Part shown: in pieces, positions 55,510 to 64,000 of the stretch | Layout of the letters: every line of letters begins with the position of its first letter | Position numbering within the stretch: the stretch's first letter is position 1 | Assembly: GCF_003339685.1 (NCBI RefSeq) | Contig: NZ_QPKI01000007.1 | Coordinates: forward strand, 324-64,323 | DNA: 64,000 nucleotides | From: Halomonas sp. DQ26W | GTDB lineage: Bacteria > Pseudomonadota > Gammaproteobacteria > Pseudomonadales > Halomonadaceae | Direction: 5' to 3' | Notes under the pieces: model-generated | Database searches by the model: none | The model's input: the letters and a program-made list of their open reading frames with translations, nothing else | What the model was told of the DNA's origin: nothing | Made by a program: the position numbers and the translations under genes

Positions 55510-55588
55510 AGGTCGAAGAGGAGGTCATTTGCCATGGATGGCAAATGTAGCGCCCAGGGATGGGTTCACAGCGCCTCCTCGAAGACCT
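55510..55588 (+). repeat. Structured 79-nt repeat, copy 2 (downstream of parC)
   Basis: Outer stem AGGTC (55510) with GACCT (55584), then AGGAGG with CCTCCT, internal loop GAAG/CGAA. Hairpin 1 is ATTTGCCAT with ATGGCAAAT; hairpin 2 shares GTAGCGCCCAGGGATGGGTT with copy 1. It lies between parC and serB. Confidence 0.75.
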
Positions 55589-55628
55589 GGCGCCGAAAGC
55601 CGTCCTATCAGCGTATCCTGAGGCATGC

Positions 55629-56855
55629 ATGACACGACGACTGCTGATTCGCGCCACCGGCGCGGCACGACCCGGCCAGCTGGCCGGCCTGGGCCAGGCC
55701 ATGGCGCGCAGCGGCGCGCGGCTGCTCGACATCAACCAGAGCGTGACCTTCGGCATGGTCTCGCTGGAGGCACTGGTAGGGCTAGACCGTGAGAGTGATC
55801 TGGAGAGCGCTTTGAGTGCCGCCGGGGACACCCTGGGCCTCGAGGTACAGGCGATCCAGGTCAGCGCCGAGGATTACCAGCGCTGGAGCGTTCAGGCCAG
55901 CGAGCCACGTCTGATCCTCACACTGCTGGCGCCCCACCTACCGGCGGGCATCCTGGCCGAGGTGGGGGCGCTCACCGCCGAGCATGGCCTGACCGTGGAG
56001 CTGATCCATCGTCTCTCCGGCCGTGAGCCGCTGGACGGTGGCGTACCCCGTGATCACCACACCCAGGGCGCCTGCGTCGAGTGCTGGTTGCGCGGCGAGG
56101 AAGTGGATCTCGACGCACTGCGCGAGAAGGCGCTGGCACTGGGCGCCATGCATGGCGTCGACATCGCCATCCAGGAGGATTCCATCTGGCGCCGTCATCG
56201 TCGCCTGGTCTGCTTCGACATGGACTCGACCCTGATCAAGGCCGAGGTGATCGACGAGCTGGCGCGCCGCCATGGTGTCTACGACGAGGTGGCCGAGATC
56301 ACCGAACGCGCCATGCGCGGGGAGCTGGATTTCCAGCAGAGCTTCCGCGAGCGTATGGCGAAGCTCAAGGGGCTTGATGAGGCCGTGCTCGCCGAAATCG
56401 CTGAAACCCTGCCGATGATGGATGGCGTCGAGCGGCTGATGTACCACCTCAAGCGGCTGGGCTATCGCACGGTAATCCTGTCCGGGGGCTTCACCTACTT
56501 CGCCCAGCACCTGCAGCAGAAGCTTGGCTTCGACGAGGTGCATGCCAACGAACTGCTGATCGAGAACGGCAAAGTGACCGGCGAGGTGCGCGAACCGATC
56601 CTCGATGCCAATCGCAAGGCCGCCCTGCTGCGGGAGATTGCCGCGCGCGAAGGCCTGACCCTGGAGCAGACCATCGCCGTGGGCGACGGCGCCAACGACC
56701 TGAAGATGCTTGCCACCGCGGGGCTGGGCATCGCCTTTCGCGCCAAGCCGCTGGTGCGCAGCCAGGCACGACAGTCGATCTCGACCCTGGGCCTCGATGC
56801 CGTGCTCTACCTGATGGGCTATCGACAGGTGGATCTCGAAGACGAGGGACGCTGA
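55629..56855 (+). CDS. serB: Phosphoserine phosphatase SerB
   Basis: A 408-residue enzyme for the last step of serine synthesis. The N-terminal half contains ACT-like domains (LIRATGAARPGQLAGLG and RLILTLLAPHLPAGILAEVG). The HAD domain starts at about 195: CFDMDSTLIKAEVIDELARR, with the nucleophile in DMDST, VILSGGFTYFAQHLQQKLGF, and VGDGANDLKMLATAGLGIAF. The ATG at 55629 begins MTRRLLIRATG; the preceding in-frame codons overlap the structured repeat and are not protein-like. Confidence 0.95.
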   Translation: MTRRLLIRATGAARPGQLAGLGQAMARSGARLLDINQSVTFGMVSLEALVGLDRESDLESALSAAGDTLGLEVQAIQVSAEDYQRWSVQASEPRLILTLLAPHLPAGILAEVGALTAEHGLTVELIHRLSGREPLDGGVPRDHHTQGACVECWLRGEEVDLDALREKALALGAMHGVDIAIQEDSIWRRHRRLVCFDMDSTLIKAEVIDELARRHGVYDEVAEITERAMRGELDFQQSFRERMAKLKGLDEAVLAEIAETLPMMDGVERLMYHLKRLGYRTVILSGGFTYFAQHLQQKLGFDEVHANELLIENGKVTGEVREPILDANRKAALLREIAAREGLTLEQTIAVGDGANDLKMLATAGLGIAFRAKPLVRSQARQSISTLGLDAVLYLMGYRQVDLEDEGR

Positions 56856-56918
56856 AGCGCTGGTTCCAGGAGGCTTTCTGGCTTACCTTCGAAGAACCCC
56901 ATCAGACCGGAGGTCGCC

Positions 56919-57176
56919 ATGCCCCAACCGCGTTTCACTACCGAGCAACTCGAAGAGCTCAATATTCTCTGTCTCTACAACCTGGATACGACCCAGGAGG
57001 GGATCAAGGTTCACTCCAGCGCCGCGCCCGAGGCCATTGCCGCTGCAGGGCGCCTCTATGCCAAGGGCTTGGTGACACAGGCCGACGGCGGCTACATGAC
57101 CCCACTGGGTCGGGAAGCGGCCCAGCATGCCCAGGACCTTCTAGGTCTGCTCGACCCCGCCGATCTTACTACCTGA
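56919..57176 (+). CDS. Small TIGR02647-type conserved protein
   Basis: 85 residues: FTTEQLEELNILCLYNLDTT, QEGIKVHSSAAPEAIAAAGR, LYAKGLVTQADGGYMTPLGR, EAAQHAQDLL. This pattern is the TIGR02647 family common in Pseudomonas and Halomonas. The shape (helix-helix, then a strand turn GLVTQADGGYMTPLGREAA) resembles a winged-helix DNA-binding domain, but function is unknown. Confidence 0.88.
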   Translation: MPQPRFTTEQLEELNILCLYNLDTTQEGIKVHSSAAPEAIAAAGRLYAKGLVTQADGGYMTPLGREAAQHAQDLLGLLDPADLTT

Positions 57177-57337
57177 CAGCTCACAACTTCGCGGCTGCAT
57201 CATTCTCTGACGCCCTGCACCCGGCCGGGAATAGCCCGGCCGGGTTCGACATGGTTACCAGGTCTGCACTTATTCGCCGACCGCTGCATGGTAAGATCAC
57301 GCCGCATTATCTTTTCAAGACCCAGTCAGGCATGAGA

Positions 57338-58213
57338 ATGACACCCATGAGTGCTTCCTTCGCTACCTGGCGCGACCGCTTCGAACAGCTGCGCGCCAAC
57401 AAGATTTTTGAACTCACGGTGATCACCATCATCGTGCTCTCGGCACTGCTGATCGGCGCCCGAACCTACGAGGAAGTCTCCCGTTTCCAGCAGGCGCTGC
57501 GAGTGATGGACGTGGCCGTCACGGTATTTTTCCTGATGGAGATACTGATTCGCATGGCAGCCGAGAAGCGTCTGCGCGACTTCTTCAAAAGCGGCTGGAA
57601 CGTCTTCGATTTTCTGATCGTCACCGCCAGTCTGATCCCCATGGATGACTCGGAAATGGTGCTGCTGGCCCGTCTGTTGCGCATCTTCCGGGTGATGCGC
57701 CTGGTCTCCATGATCCCCGAACTGCGCATGCTGATGGCGGCGCTGTTCAAGTCGATTCCGCGCATGGGATACGTGGTGCTGTTGATGTTCATCATCTTCT
57801 ACATCTACGGGGCCATCGGCAGCTTCCTGTTTCATGACGTGGACGAGCGGCTCTGGGGTAATATCTCGCTGGCCATGCTGACCCTCTTCCAGGTAGCCAC
57901 CTTCGAGAGCTGGGCAACGGCGGTGCTCTACCCGACCATGGAGCACTACCCCTATGCTTGGATATTCTTCCTTACCTTTATCTTTCTCAACGCCTTCATC
58001 TTTCTCAACATGATGATCGGCATCGTGCTGGACGTGATGCAGAAGGAGAGCGTGGCCATCGAGCTGGAGAGTGGAACGGGCGAGGCAGCCGAGTTGCACG
58101 GCCTGCGCAACGACGTGCGCCAGCTTCGCGATCAGCTGTCACGGATGGAGGCGATGCTGGAGCGCGGGGCCGAAATCGCGCCACTGCAGAAGAAGACGGA
58201 CGGCCAGGCTTGA
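57338..58213 (+). CDS. Bacterial voltage-gated sodium channel (NaChBac/BacNav family)
   Basis: A 291-residue, six-TM ion channel subunit that assembles as a tetramer. S4 carries spaced arginines (LLARLLRIFRVMRLVSMIPE). The pore loop TLFQVATFESWATAVLYPTM contains the selectivity filter FESW, where NaChBac and NavAb have LESW. S6 is LNAFIFLNMMIGIVLDVMQK. A C-terminal coiled coil (LRNDVRQLRDQLSRMEAMLE) matches the tetramerisation helix of the family. Such channels link sodium entry to pH homeostasis and motility in alkaliphiles and halophiles. Start is uncertain among ATGs at 57332, 57338 and 57347; AGG 7 nt before 57338 favours it. Confidence 0.92.
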   Translation: MTPMSASFATWRDRFEQLRANKIFELTVITIIVLSALLIGARTYEEVSRFQQALRVMDVAVTVFFLMEILIRMAAEKRLRDFFKSGWNVFDFLIVTASLIPMDDSEMVLLARLLRIFRVMRLVSMIPELRMLMAALFKSIPRMGYVVLLMFIIFYIYGAIGSFLFHDVDERLWGNISLAMLTLFQVATFESWATAVLYPTMEHYPYAWIFFLTFIFLNAFIFLNMMIGIVLDVMQKESVAIELESGTGEAAELHGLRNDVRQLRDQLSRMEAMLERGAEIAPLQKKTDGQA

Positions 58214-58244
58214 CAAGCAGGCGCCAGACTGATTTTCTAGGGGT

Positions 58245-58301
58245 ATGAAACTGTCATTTCGCCACCTCAGCCTGGACCTACGACTACTAACCGGCCTTTG
58301 A
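58245..58301 (+). CDS. leuL: leu operon leader peptide (LeuL-like)
   Basis: An 18-codon frame, MKLSFRHLSLDLRLLTGL, with seven leucines, three of them rare CTA codons clustered at 58278-58289. AGGGG lies just before the ATG. It stands 288 bases upstream of leuA and is followed by a short hairpin (58311-58327) and a strong GC hairpin (58447-58480). E. coli leuL likewise uses clustered CTA codons to sense leucyl-tRNA during attenuation. No homologue is needed to see the pattern, but function is inferred. Confidence 0.7.
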   Translation: MKLSFRHLSLDLRLLTGL

Positions 58302-58310
58302 ACGCGCCGG

Positions 58311-58327
58311 GCGATGCCGAGCATCGC
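58311..58327 (+). promoter_or_regulatory. Hairpin directly after the leader peptide
   Basis: GCGATGC pairs with GCATCGC around CGA, 9 bases after the leader stop codon, followed by a T-rich tract (GATTTCTTGT). It could be the pause hairpin or a first terminator of an attenuator. Confidence 0.5.
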
Positions 58328-58446
58328 GATTTCTTGTCCAGGTCAGTTGAGGTACCGAAATGTCATTCTTTCCCGTTTTTACCCTTAGCCGCCGTTGTTC
58401 CGACGCGATCGTATCCGGTCGCGCCCATCGACGCGCTAGTGATTCC

Positions 58447-58480
58447 AGCGCCCCGGTATGCCTAGTGCAGCCGGGGCGCT
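58447..58480 (+). terminator. Candidate attenuator terminator before leuA
   Basis: AGCGCCCCGG (58447-58456) pairs perfectly with CCGGGGCGCT (58471-58480) around a 14-nt loop, followed by TCCGTTTCTG, a modest T-tract. It lies between the leader peptide and leuA, the expected position of a leucine-controlled terminator. Confidence 0.6.
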
Positions 58481-58588
58481 TCCGTTTCTGCGCATTATCG
58501 CGCAGCCGGACTCCCCGTACTCCTGACACAACCATGATGCCGAACCGTATCCTGAACACCAGAGCGCCTACCCAGGGAGAATACCGCC

Positions 58589-60295
58589 ATGATGCTCGAT
58601 AACCCCGCCGCCAAGTACCGCCCCTTCGTCGCCGTCGATCTGCCCGATCGCCAGTGGCCGAGCAAACGTATCGAGACACCGCCACTGTGGTGCAGTGTCG
58701 ACCTGCGTGACGGCAACCAGGCGCTGATCGATCCCATGGATCATGAGCGTAAGCAGCGTTTCTTCGACCTGCTGGTCAAGATCGGCTTCAAGGAGATCGA
58801 GGTCGGCTTTCCTTCGGCATCCCAGACCGATTTCGACTTCGTCCGTGCCCTGGTGGAGCAGGACAAGGTGCCCGACGACGTGACCATCCAGGTGCTGACC
58901 CAGGCGCGGCCGCATCTGATCGACCGTACCTTCGAGTCCCTGAAGGGCGCCAAGAACGCCATCGTCCACGTCTACAACGCGACCGACCCGGTATTTCGCC
59001 GCGTCGTGTTCGATGTCAGCAAGGAGGAGTGCATCGGCATCGCCGTGGATGCCACCACGCAGATCCGCCAGCGCATGAGCGAAGCCCCCGAGACCAACTG
59101 GACCTTCCAGTACTCGCCGGAGCTGTTCACCACCACCGAGATGGACTTCGCCAAGGAGGTGGTCGAGGCGGTGATGAAGGCCTACGGCGCGTCTCCCGAG
59201 AAGCCGATGATCGTCAACTTGCCGGCCACCGTTGAGGCCGCCACGCCCAACAACTACGCCGACCAGGTGGAGTGGTTCTGTCGCAACGTGAAGGACCGCG
59301 ACAGCTTGATTGTCAGCGTTCACCCGCATAACGACCGCGGTACCGGCGTGGCGGCTGCCGAGCTGACCGTGATGGCCGGTGCCGACCGCGTCGAGGGCAC
59401 ACTGTTCGGCAACGGCGAGCGTACCGGCAACGTCGACATCGTGACGCTGGCCATGAACCTCTACACCCAGGGTGTGAATCCTGGCCTCGACTTCTCCAAC
59501 ATCACGCCGATAATGCGTGAAGTGGAGTACTGCAATCAGCTGCCGGTGCATCCGCGCCACCCCTATGTGGGCGACCTGGTCTTCACCGCCTTCTCTGGCT
59601 CCCACCAGGATGCGATCAAGAAAGGGATGGCGGTGCGTCGTGCCGATCCCGATGCGGTCTGGGCAGTGCCCTATCTGCCCATCGATCCTCTCGACGTGGG
59701 GCGCAGCTACGAGGCGGTAATCCGTGTCAACAGTCAGTCGGGGAAGGGTGGCATCTCCTATTTGCTGGAGCAGGAGCATGGCATCGAACTGCCGCGCCGG
59801 CTCTCCATCGAATTCAGTCACGTGGTTCAGGAGGTCGCCGACCGTACGGCCAAGGAGATCACTTCCCAGATGATCTACCAGGCCTTCGCCGACGAGTACC
59901 TCGAGAAGCGTGAGCCCATGGTCCTGGTCAACCATCGGCTCTCCTCGGAACAGGACAGCCCAAGAGTTCATCTGGAAGCTCAGGTAGAGCGGCAGGGCGA
60001 GCGGCTGACCATACACGGCGAAGGCAATGGCCCGCTGGCGGCCTTCGTTCGTGCGCTGGCGGCGGAGGGCAATGACGTGGAGATCATCGATTACCACGAG
60101 CACTCCCGCGGCCAGGGCGCCGACGCGGAGGCGATCGCCTATGTGGAGGTGCGTATCGAGGGCGAGGCGGTGTTCGGTGTCGGTATCGACGAGAGCATCA
60201 CGACCGCGTCCATGAAGGCGGTGATCAGCGCCATCAACCGGCACCTCTCGAGCCAGGCGCCGGCGCCCAATGTCACCGCGGCGTCGCTGGCCTGA
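58589..60295 (+). CDS. leuA: 2-isopropylmalate synthase LeuA (long form)
   Basis: A 568-residue enzyme for the first committed step of leucine synthesis. Catalytic motifs: [38 protein letters not shown], the zinc ligands in [20 protein letters not shown], and [20 protein letters not shown]. The C-terminal regulatory domain (about 430-560) binds leucine for feedback control. GGGAG precedes the ATG by 9 nt; the adjacent ATG at 58592 is an alternative. It ends 3 bases before the convergent allophanate hydrolase gene. Confidence 0.96.
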   Translation: MMLDNPAAKYRPFVAVDLPDRQWPSKRIETPPLWCSVDLRDGNQALIDPMDHERKQRFFDLLVKIGFKEIEVGFPSASQTDFDFVRALVEQDKVPDDVTIQVLTQARPHLIDRTFESLKGAKNAIVHVYNATDPVFRRVVFDVSKEECIGIAVDATTQIRQRMSEAPETNWTFQYSPELFTTTEMDFAKEVVEAVMKAYGASPEKPMIVNLPATVEAATPNNYADQVEWFCRNVKDRDSLIVSVHPHNDRGTGVAAAELTVMAGADRVEGTLFGNGERTGNVDIVTLAMNLYTQGVNPGLDFSNITPIMREVEYCNQLPVHPRHPYVGDLVFTAFSGSHQDAIKKGMAVRRADPDAVWAVPYLPIDPLDVGRSYEAVIRVNSQSGKGGISYLLEQEHGIELPRRLSIEFSHVVQEVADRTAKEITSQMIYQAFADEYLEKREPMVLVNHRLSSEQDSPRVHLEAQVERQGERLTIHGEGNGPLAAFVRALAAEGNDVEIIDYHEHSRGQGADAEAIAYVEVRIEGEAVFGVGIDESITTASMKAVISAINRHLSSQAPAPNVTAASLA

Positions 60296-60298
60296 GGC

Positions 60299-62119
60299 CT
60301 ACCCCTGCTGGCGGGCCAGCCAGGCCCGCCAGCCACCGTACTCGGTCACATCCCTTGCCTCATCGGGTTCGTGAACAAACCCTGCCGCACAGATGAAACC
60401 GGTCTTCCATTCGCCGCTGGCCAGCTCCACCTGCCCGAGACCCAGCGGTGTGGGAATGCCTGCCAGGAAACTGCCGAGGCTGGTGATCGGCAACCGCCAT
60501 ACTTCGACCTCGATGGCTTCGCCACGCACCTCGTCGCGAACCAGGGCCGGGCGCGCCGGCGGTCCGCCGGAGAGGGTGTAGAGGCGATACCGGCGGGCAC
60601 TACGGGTCGTTTCGATCAGGCGGCCATCGCGCTCGAGGAGCTGATGGTTGAGCGGCAGACCCACGAGGTGTGCCCCACACACCACCAGGTCCAGGGTGCC
60701 GTCGGCCATGGGCGGCAGCATCTCGAGCGTCGCTCGTTCGCGTCCGGTGGCCCCCAGCGGTAGCATCCACTGCTCTTCCAGGGCACGGCCCAGGGCGAGC
60801 AGCCGGAGATCCTCGAAGGCGGACCCGAACAGCGTCACCCCGACGGGCAACCCGGCATCGGTGAAGCCGGCGGGGACGGCGAGGGCGCTGTAGTCGAGCA
60901 GGTTCATGAAGTTGGTCCAGGTCCCGAGCCGAGAATTCACACCGATCGGATCGGCGGCGACCTCGGCCTTGGTCGGGTGGGTCACGGTGGTGGGGCAGAG
61001 CATGACATCCACCCTGGCCAGCAGGGCGTCGGCCTGGCGCTTGTACTCGGCGAGCTGGTAGCGGGCCTCGAAGGCGTCCACTGCCAGCGGGGTCGCGCCG
61101 CCCTCGGTAATCCGGCGAGTCACCGGGTGCACCGCGTCGGGATCTCGCTTCAGCAACTCGCGAATGGCGTGATAGCGCTCGGCGACCCAGGGGCCCTCGT
61201 AGAGCAGCCGGGCGGCGGCGAGAAGCGGGCTGCAGTCGAGCTCGACCTTCTCGCCACCCAGCGCCTCCAGCTGGGCGATTGCGGCGCGCATGCCGGCGCT
61301 GTAGGCCGCGTCGGTATGCCACTGTGACTGCGGCGGGACGCCGAAGCGGAAGCGGCTGGGCGCCTGACCATAGCGCTGGCCGTGAATCGCGAAGTCATGG
61401 CGACGCGACCAGGCGCACTCGGCATCGTAGGCGCAGGCCACCTGAAAGACGGCATGGGCATCGTCGGCGCCGAGGGCAAAGAGGCTGATGGTGTCGAGCG
61501 TGGCGCAGGCCGGCACCACGCCCCGGGTGCTTAGCAGCCCCAGGCTCGGCTTGAGCCCGAACAGATTGTTGAAGCAGGCCGGCACGCGGCCCGAGCCGGC
61601 GGTATCGGTGCCCAGGGCGAAGCTCACCTGACCGGTGGCGGTCACCACCGCCGAGCCGCTGCTCGAGCCGCCGGGAATGTAGTCGGCATCGAAGGCGTTG
61701 CCCGGGGCACCGTACACTTCCAGGGCACGCTCACCGACCAGTCCGGTGGCAAACTGATCGAGGTTGGTCTTGCCCAGGGGAATGGCGCCGGCATCGATGA
61801 GCCGCTGCACCACGAAGGCACTCTTGCTGGGCGTGTAGGCGAAGGAGGGACACCCCGCCGTGGTCGGCACACCGGCCAGGTCGATGTTGTCCTTGAGGGC
61901 GAAGGGCACCCCATAGAGCGGCAGGCTGTCCGGGGAGTGTCCCTCCAGGCGCTCCAGGTAGGGCGTGAGCTGCTCGCGGCCGAGGCGAGTGATCCACGCC
62001 GGGTCGCCTCCGTGCTCCGTCGCCTCGGCGAGCAGGCGGTCGATCAGGGCGGAGGGCGTCAACTCGCCACTCCGGTAGGCGGTATGCAGGGAGTCGATAT
62101 CGAGTCGTGGTGTCGTCAT
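60299..62119 (-). CDS. atzF: Allophanate hydrolase AtzF
   Basis: A 606-residue protein with an amidase-signature domain (about 1-440) and the C-terminal allophanate-specific domain (about 470-600, LDLVVCGAHLVGLPLNHQLL and GQVELASGEWKTGFICAAGF). The Ser-cisSer-Lys triad lies in FALKDNIDLAG, IPGGSSSGSAVV and LGTDTAGSGRVPACFNN. It splits allophanate, the product of urea carboxylase, to ammonia and CO2. It follows the urea carboxylase gene by 61 bases, completing the urea amidolyase pair. Confidence 0.95.
   Translation of the reverse strand: MTTPRLDIDSLHTAYRSGELTPSALIDRLLAEATEHGGDPAWITRLGREQLTPYLERLEGHSPDSLPLYGVPFALKDNIDLAGVPTTAGCPSFAYTPSKSAFVVQRLIDAGAIPLGKTNLDQFATGLVGERALEVYGAPGNAFDADYIPGGSSSGSAVVTATGQVSFALGTDTAGSGRVPACFNNLFGLKPSLGLLSTRGVVPACATLDTISLFALGADDAHAVFQVACAYDAECAWSRRHDFAIHGQRYGQAPSRFRFGVPPQSQWHTDAAYSAGMRAAIAQLEALGGEKVELDCSPLLAAARLLYEGPWVAERYHAIRELLKRDPDAVHPVTRRITEGGATPLAVDAFEARYQLAEYKRQADALLARVDVMLCPTTVTHPTKAEVAADPIGVNSRLGTWTNFMNLLDYSALAVPAGFTDAGLPVGVTLFGSAFEDLRLLALGRALEEQWMLPLGATGRERATLEMLPPMADGTLDLVVCGAHLVGLPLNHQLLERDGRLIETTRSARRYRLYTLSGGPPARPALVRDEVRGEAIEVEVWRLPITSLGSFLAGIPTPLGLGQVELASGEWKTGFICAAGFVHEPDEARDVTEYGGWRAWLARQQG
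60307..60333. terminator. Perfect 11-bp hairpin at the convergent leuA/atzF ends
   Basis: GCTGGCGGGCC (60307-60317) pairs with GGCCCGCCAGC (60323-60333) around AGCCA. It lies in the last codons of atzF, 12 bases after the leuA stop. Without a T-run it is at best a rho-assisted or bidirectional end signal. Confidence 0.4.
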
Positions 62120-62180
62120 GGCGTCGGGCCTCTATGGGCAGCAAAATGATCGGTGAAGGTAACGTCGGCAGTCGTGCGGC

Positions 62181-64000
62181 TCATCGGCTCTCCTCTTCAT
62201 CGGCGAGAATCACCAGCGGCTGGCCCGACTGGACGGCGGCGCCTTCCTGGAGGGGAAGCCGCGTCACCCGGCCCGCGCGGAAGGCGGTGATCTCGACCTC
62301 CATCTTCATCGACTCCACCAGGGCCAGGGTCTGACCGGCTTCGACGCTGTCGCCTTCGCGAACCAGCAGCTTCCAGAGGCTACCGGTCACCGGGCTGTCG
62401 ATGCCGATTTCGTCATCGCCGAGTTCCGTGGTGTCGATGGCCGCCGGGGCCTGGTCCTCGAAGGTGAACTGGCCGTTGTCGCGCCACTCGGCCATTTCCT
62501 TCTGGAAGGCGGCTTCGCGGCGCTCGCGGAACTCGGCGATCTGCTCCGCTCGTGCCGCGATGTCGGCCTGGTAGTCGGCGAGCTTGAAGCGCGTGGTCTC
62601 GATCTGAAGCGGATAGCGCCCATGGGGAAAGTCGCGGCGGATCCGTGCCAGTTCCTCGTGGCCGACCTCGAAGAAACGCAGCTGATCGAAGAATCGCAGC
62701 AGCCAGGGATTCTCGAAGTACTCGGTCTGGCGATAGCGGTTCCACATCTGCAGGGTGCGGCCGACGAACTGATAGCCCCCCGGGCCTTCCATGCCGTAGA
62801 CACACAGATAGGCGCCGCCGATACCCACCGAGTTCTCGGCGGTCCAGGTGCGAGCGGGGTTGTACTTGGTGGTGACCAGGCGCTGGGTGGGGTCGAGGGG
62901 CGTGGCGACAGGCGCGCCGAGATAGACGTCCCCCAGCCCCATCACCAAGTAGCTGGCATTGAAGACGATATCGCGCACCTGCTCGGTGCTCTCGAGCCCA
63001 TTGATGCGACGAATGAAGTCCAGATTGCTGGGGCACCAGGGGGCGTTCGGGCGCACGCTGCGCTGGTATTTTTCGATGGCCTCGTGGCAGGCGGGATCGT
63101 CCCATGAGAGCGGTAGATGCACGATCCGGGACTCCACTTCCAGTGTTTCGACGTCGCAGAGCTCGCGCTCGGCCCTCTCCAGATGGGTGAGCAGGGCGTC
63201 CAGCGATAGCTCGTCGGGTTCGTAGTGGAGCTGCAGCGAGCGGATGCCGGGCGTCAGCTCGCGCAGGCCGGGCAGACGATTGTCCCCGAGCCACAGCATC
63301 CAGGCATGGACCCGGAAGCGCAGGGCAATATCCAGCTCCATGGCGCCGAACTCGATGAGCAGGAAGTCGTCGCCGGCGCGGCGATAGACGATGCGTTCAC
63401 CGGCAACGTCGGCAGGCACGTCGCGCAGCACCGGGCTGCCGCGGCGCTCCTCCACCTGGAGGGCGGAGCGGTCGCTCAGCGTCGCGAGCCGAGTCTGCTG
63501 GTGTCTCTCCAGTCGGCGTGCGGTATCGAGGTCCACCGGTACGAAGCGGATACGGTCACCGGCGGTGAGCTGGCCGAGCTTCCAGCGCTCGGCGCGCACC
63601 ACCGTGGCGGGACACACGAAGCCGCCCAACGAGGGGCCGTCGGGACCCAGGATGACCGGCATGTCGCCGGTGAAGTCGATGGTCCCGAAGGCGTAGGCGT
63701 TGTCGTGGAGGTTAGACGGGTGCAGGCCCGCCTCGCCACCGTCGGCGCGTGCCCACTCCGGGCGCGGACCGATCAGGCGCACGCCGGTTCTGCTGGAGTT
63801 GTAGTGCACCTCCCATTCGTGGGCGAAGAAGGTGTCGATGTCCTGCTCGGTGAAGAAGTCCGGCGCGCCGTGGGGGCCATAGAGGACGGCGATCTCCCAG
63901 GTTCGGCCCGCGCTCGGGCTATCCGGGCGAGGGCGTCCGAACGCAGGCACCAGCGACGGGGGCAGTGTGCGCGGCGTGACGGAGTCGAGGTCGGGCAGCG
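62181..64000 (-). CDS. uca: Urea carboxylase, C-terminal part (runs off the window)
   Basis: The open frame continues to the window end. It holds, in protein order, the KipA/AHS2-like domain (PSLGGFVCPATVVRAERWKL), the KipI/AHS1-like domain (LQLHYEPDELSLDALLTHLE, SYLVMGLGDVYLGAP) and a biotinyl domain with the biotin-lysine in ALVESMKMEVEI near the C-terminus. The biotin carboxylase domain expected at the N-terminus lies beyond base 64000. With biotin, the enzyme carboxylates urea to allophanate, used by the next gene. Confidence 0.95.
   Translation of the reverse strand, partial: LPDLDSVTPRTLPPSLVPAFGRPRPDSPSAGRTWEIAVLYGPHGAPDFFTEQDIDTFFAHEWEVHYNSSRTGVRLIGPRPEWARADGGEAGLHPSNLHDNAYAFGTIDFTGDMPVILGPDGPSLGGFVCPATVVRAERWKLGQLTAGDRIRFVPVDLDTARRLERHQQTRLATLSDRSALQVEERRGSPVLRDVPADVAGERIVYRRAGDDFLLIEFGAMELDIALRFRVHAWMLWLGDNRLPGLRELTPGIRSLQLHYEPDELSLDALLTHLERAERELCDVETLEVESRIVHLPLSWDDPACHEAIEKYQRSVRPNAPWCPSNLDFIRRINGLESTEQVRDIVFNASYLVMGLGDVYLGAPVATPLDPTQRLVTTKYNPARTWTAENSVGIGGAYLCVYGMEGPGGYQFVGRTLQMWNRYRQTEYFENPWLLRFFDQLRFFEVGHEELARIRRDFPHGRYPLQIETTRFKLADYQADIAARAEQIAEFRERREAAFQKEMAEWRDNGQFTFEDQAPAAIDTTELGDDEIGIDSPVTGSLWKLLVREGDSVEAGQTLALVESMKMEVEITAFRAGRVTRLPLQEGAAVQSGQPLVILADEEESR

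Noticed and set aside
58210-58240. Perfect TTGACA (58210-58215) as promoter of the leu leader
   Set aside because: It overlaps the stop codon of the channel gene, the following -10 candidates (TTTTCT, TTCTAG) are poor, and initiation there would start at or after the leader ATG.
58568-60244. 558-codon open frame antisense to leuA
   Set aside because: leuA is fully recognisable on the other strand; the antisense product matches nothing and is compositionally odd.

Overview
The window is high-GC gammaproteobacterial chromosome. Gene families and gene order point to Halomonas or a close relative (Halomonadaceae): an Anr/FNR regulator, HAD phosphatase-rppH-ptsP, thyA-folA, nudF-yqiB-cpdA, yqiA-parE/parC, a bacterial voltage-gated sodium channel and urea amidolyase. 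The assignment rests on protein resemblance and gene order only; no 16S gene is present.

Layout. 1-6000: the start of a type VI secretion VgrG gene, then a branched-chain-type ABC uptake operon (livKHMGF order, minus strand) bracketed by decayed fragments of an acyl-CoA ligase and a hotdog thioesterase. 6000-19900: housekeeping genes (rsd, mdh, HAD phosphatase, rppH, ptsP, an NRDE protein, a kinase-less REC membrane protein, thyA-folA, a ProQ/FinO protein, a porin, anr). 19900-23200: a GGDEF/PAS membrane protein broken by one base and an amidase. 23335-29300: an accessory island between two nested IS3-family remnants and a tRNA-Arg(CCU) gene. It holds a 5'-truncated RepA-like ATPase, an iteron-like field, an AT-rich pair of small membrane proteins, small unknown genes and a 17-bp minisatellite. 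29500-48600: an RND efflux pair, a second amidase, cmoM, rsmC, a DUF4160/DUF2442 pair, greB, nudF-yqiB-cpdA, cysDN, chrA, a DUF2183 protein, a zinc peptidase and cmoBA. 48700-64000: pgi, yqiA-parE, parC, serB, a small TIGR02647-type protein, the sodium channel, leuA behind a leader peptide, then allophanate hydrolase and a urea carboxylase that runs off the end.

How genes work together. livKHMGF form one importer. ThyA and FolA recycle folate. CmoA, CmoB and CmoM make and methylate the wobble uridine cmo5U34. CysD and CysN activate sulfate, and the neighbouring ChrA exports chromate, a sulfate analogue. ParE and ParC form topoisomerase IV. Urea carboxylase and allophanate hydrolase break urea down to ammonia and CO2.

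Most interesting non-coding signals: a 79-nt element present on both sides of parC, with base changes in the two copies that keep its stems paired; a leucine-rich leader peptide with clustered rare CTA codons before leuA; a 137-bp inverted-repeat element directly after chrA; an iteron-like origin candidate in the island; REP-like palindromes after mdh; and a perfect Anr/FNR box before anr.
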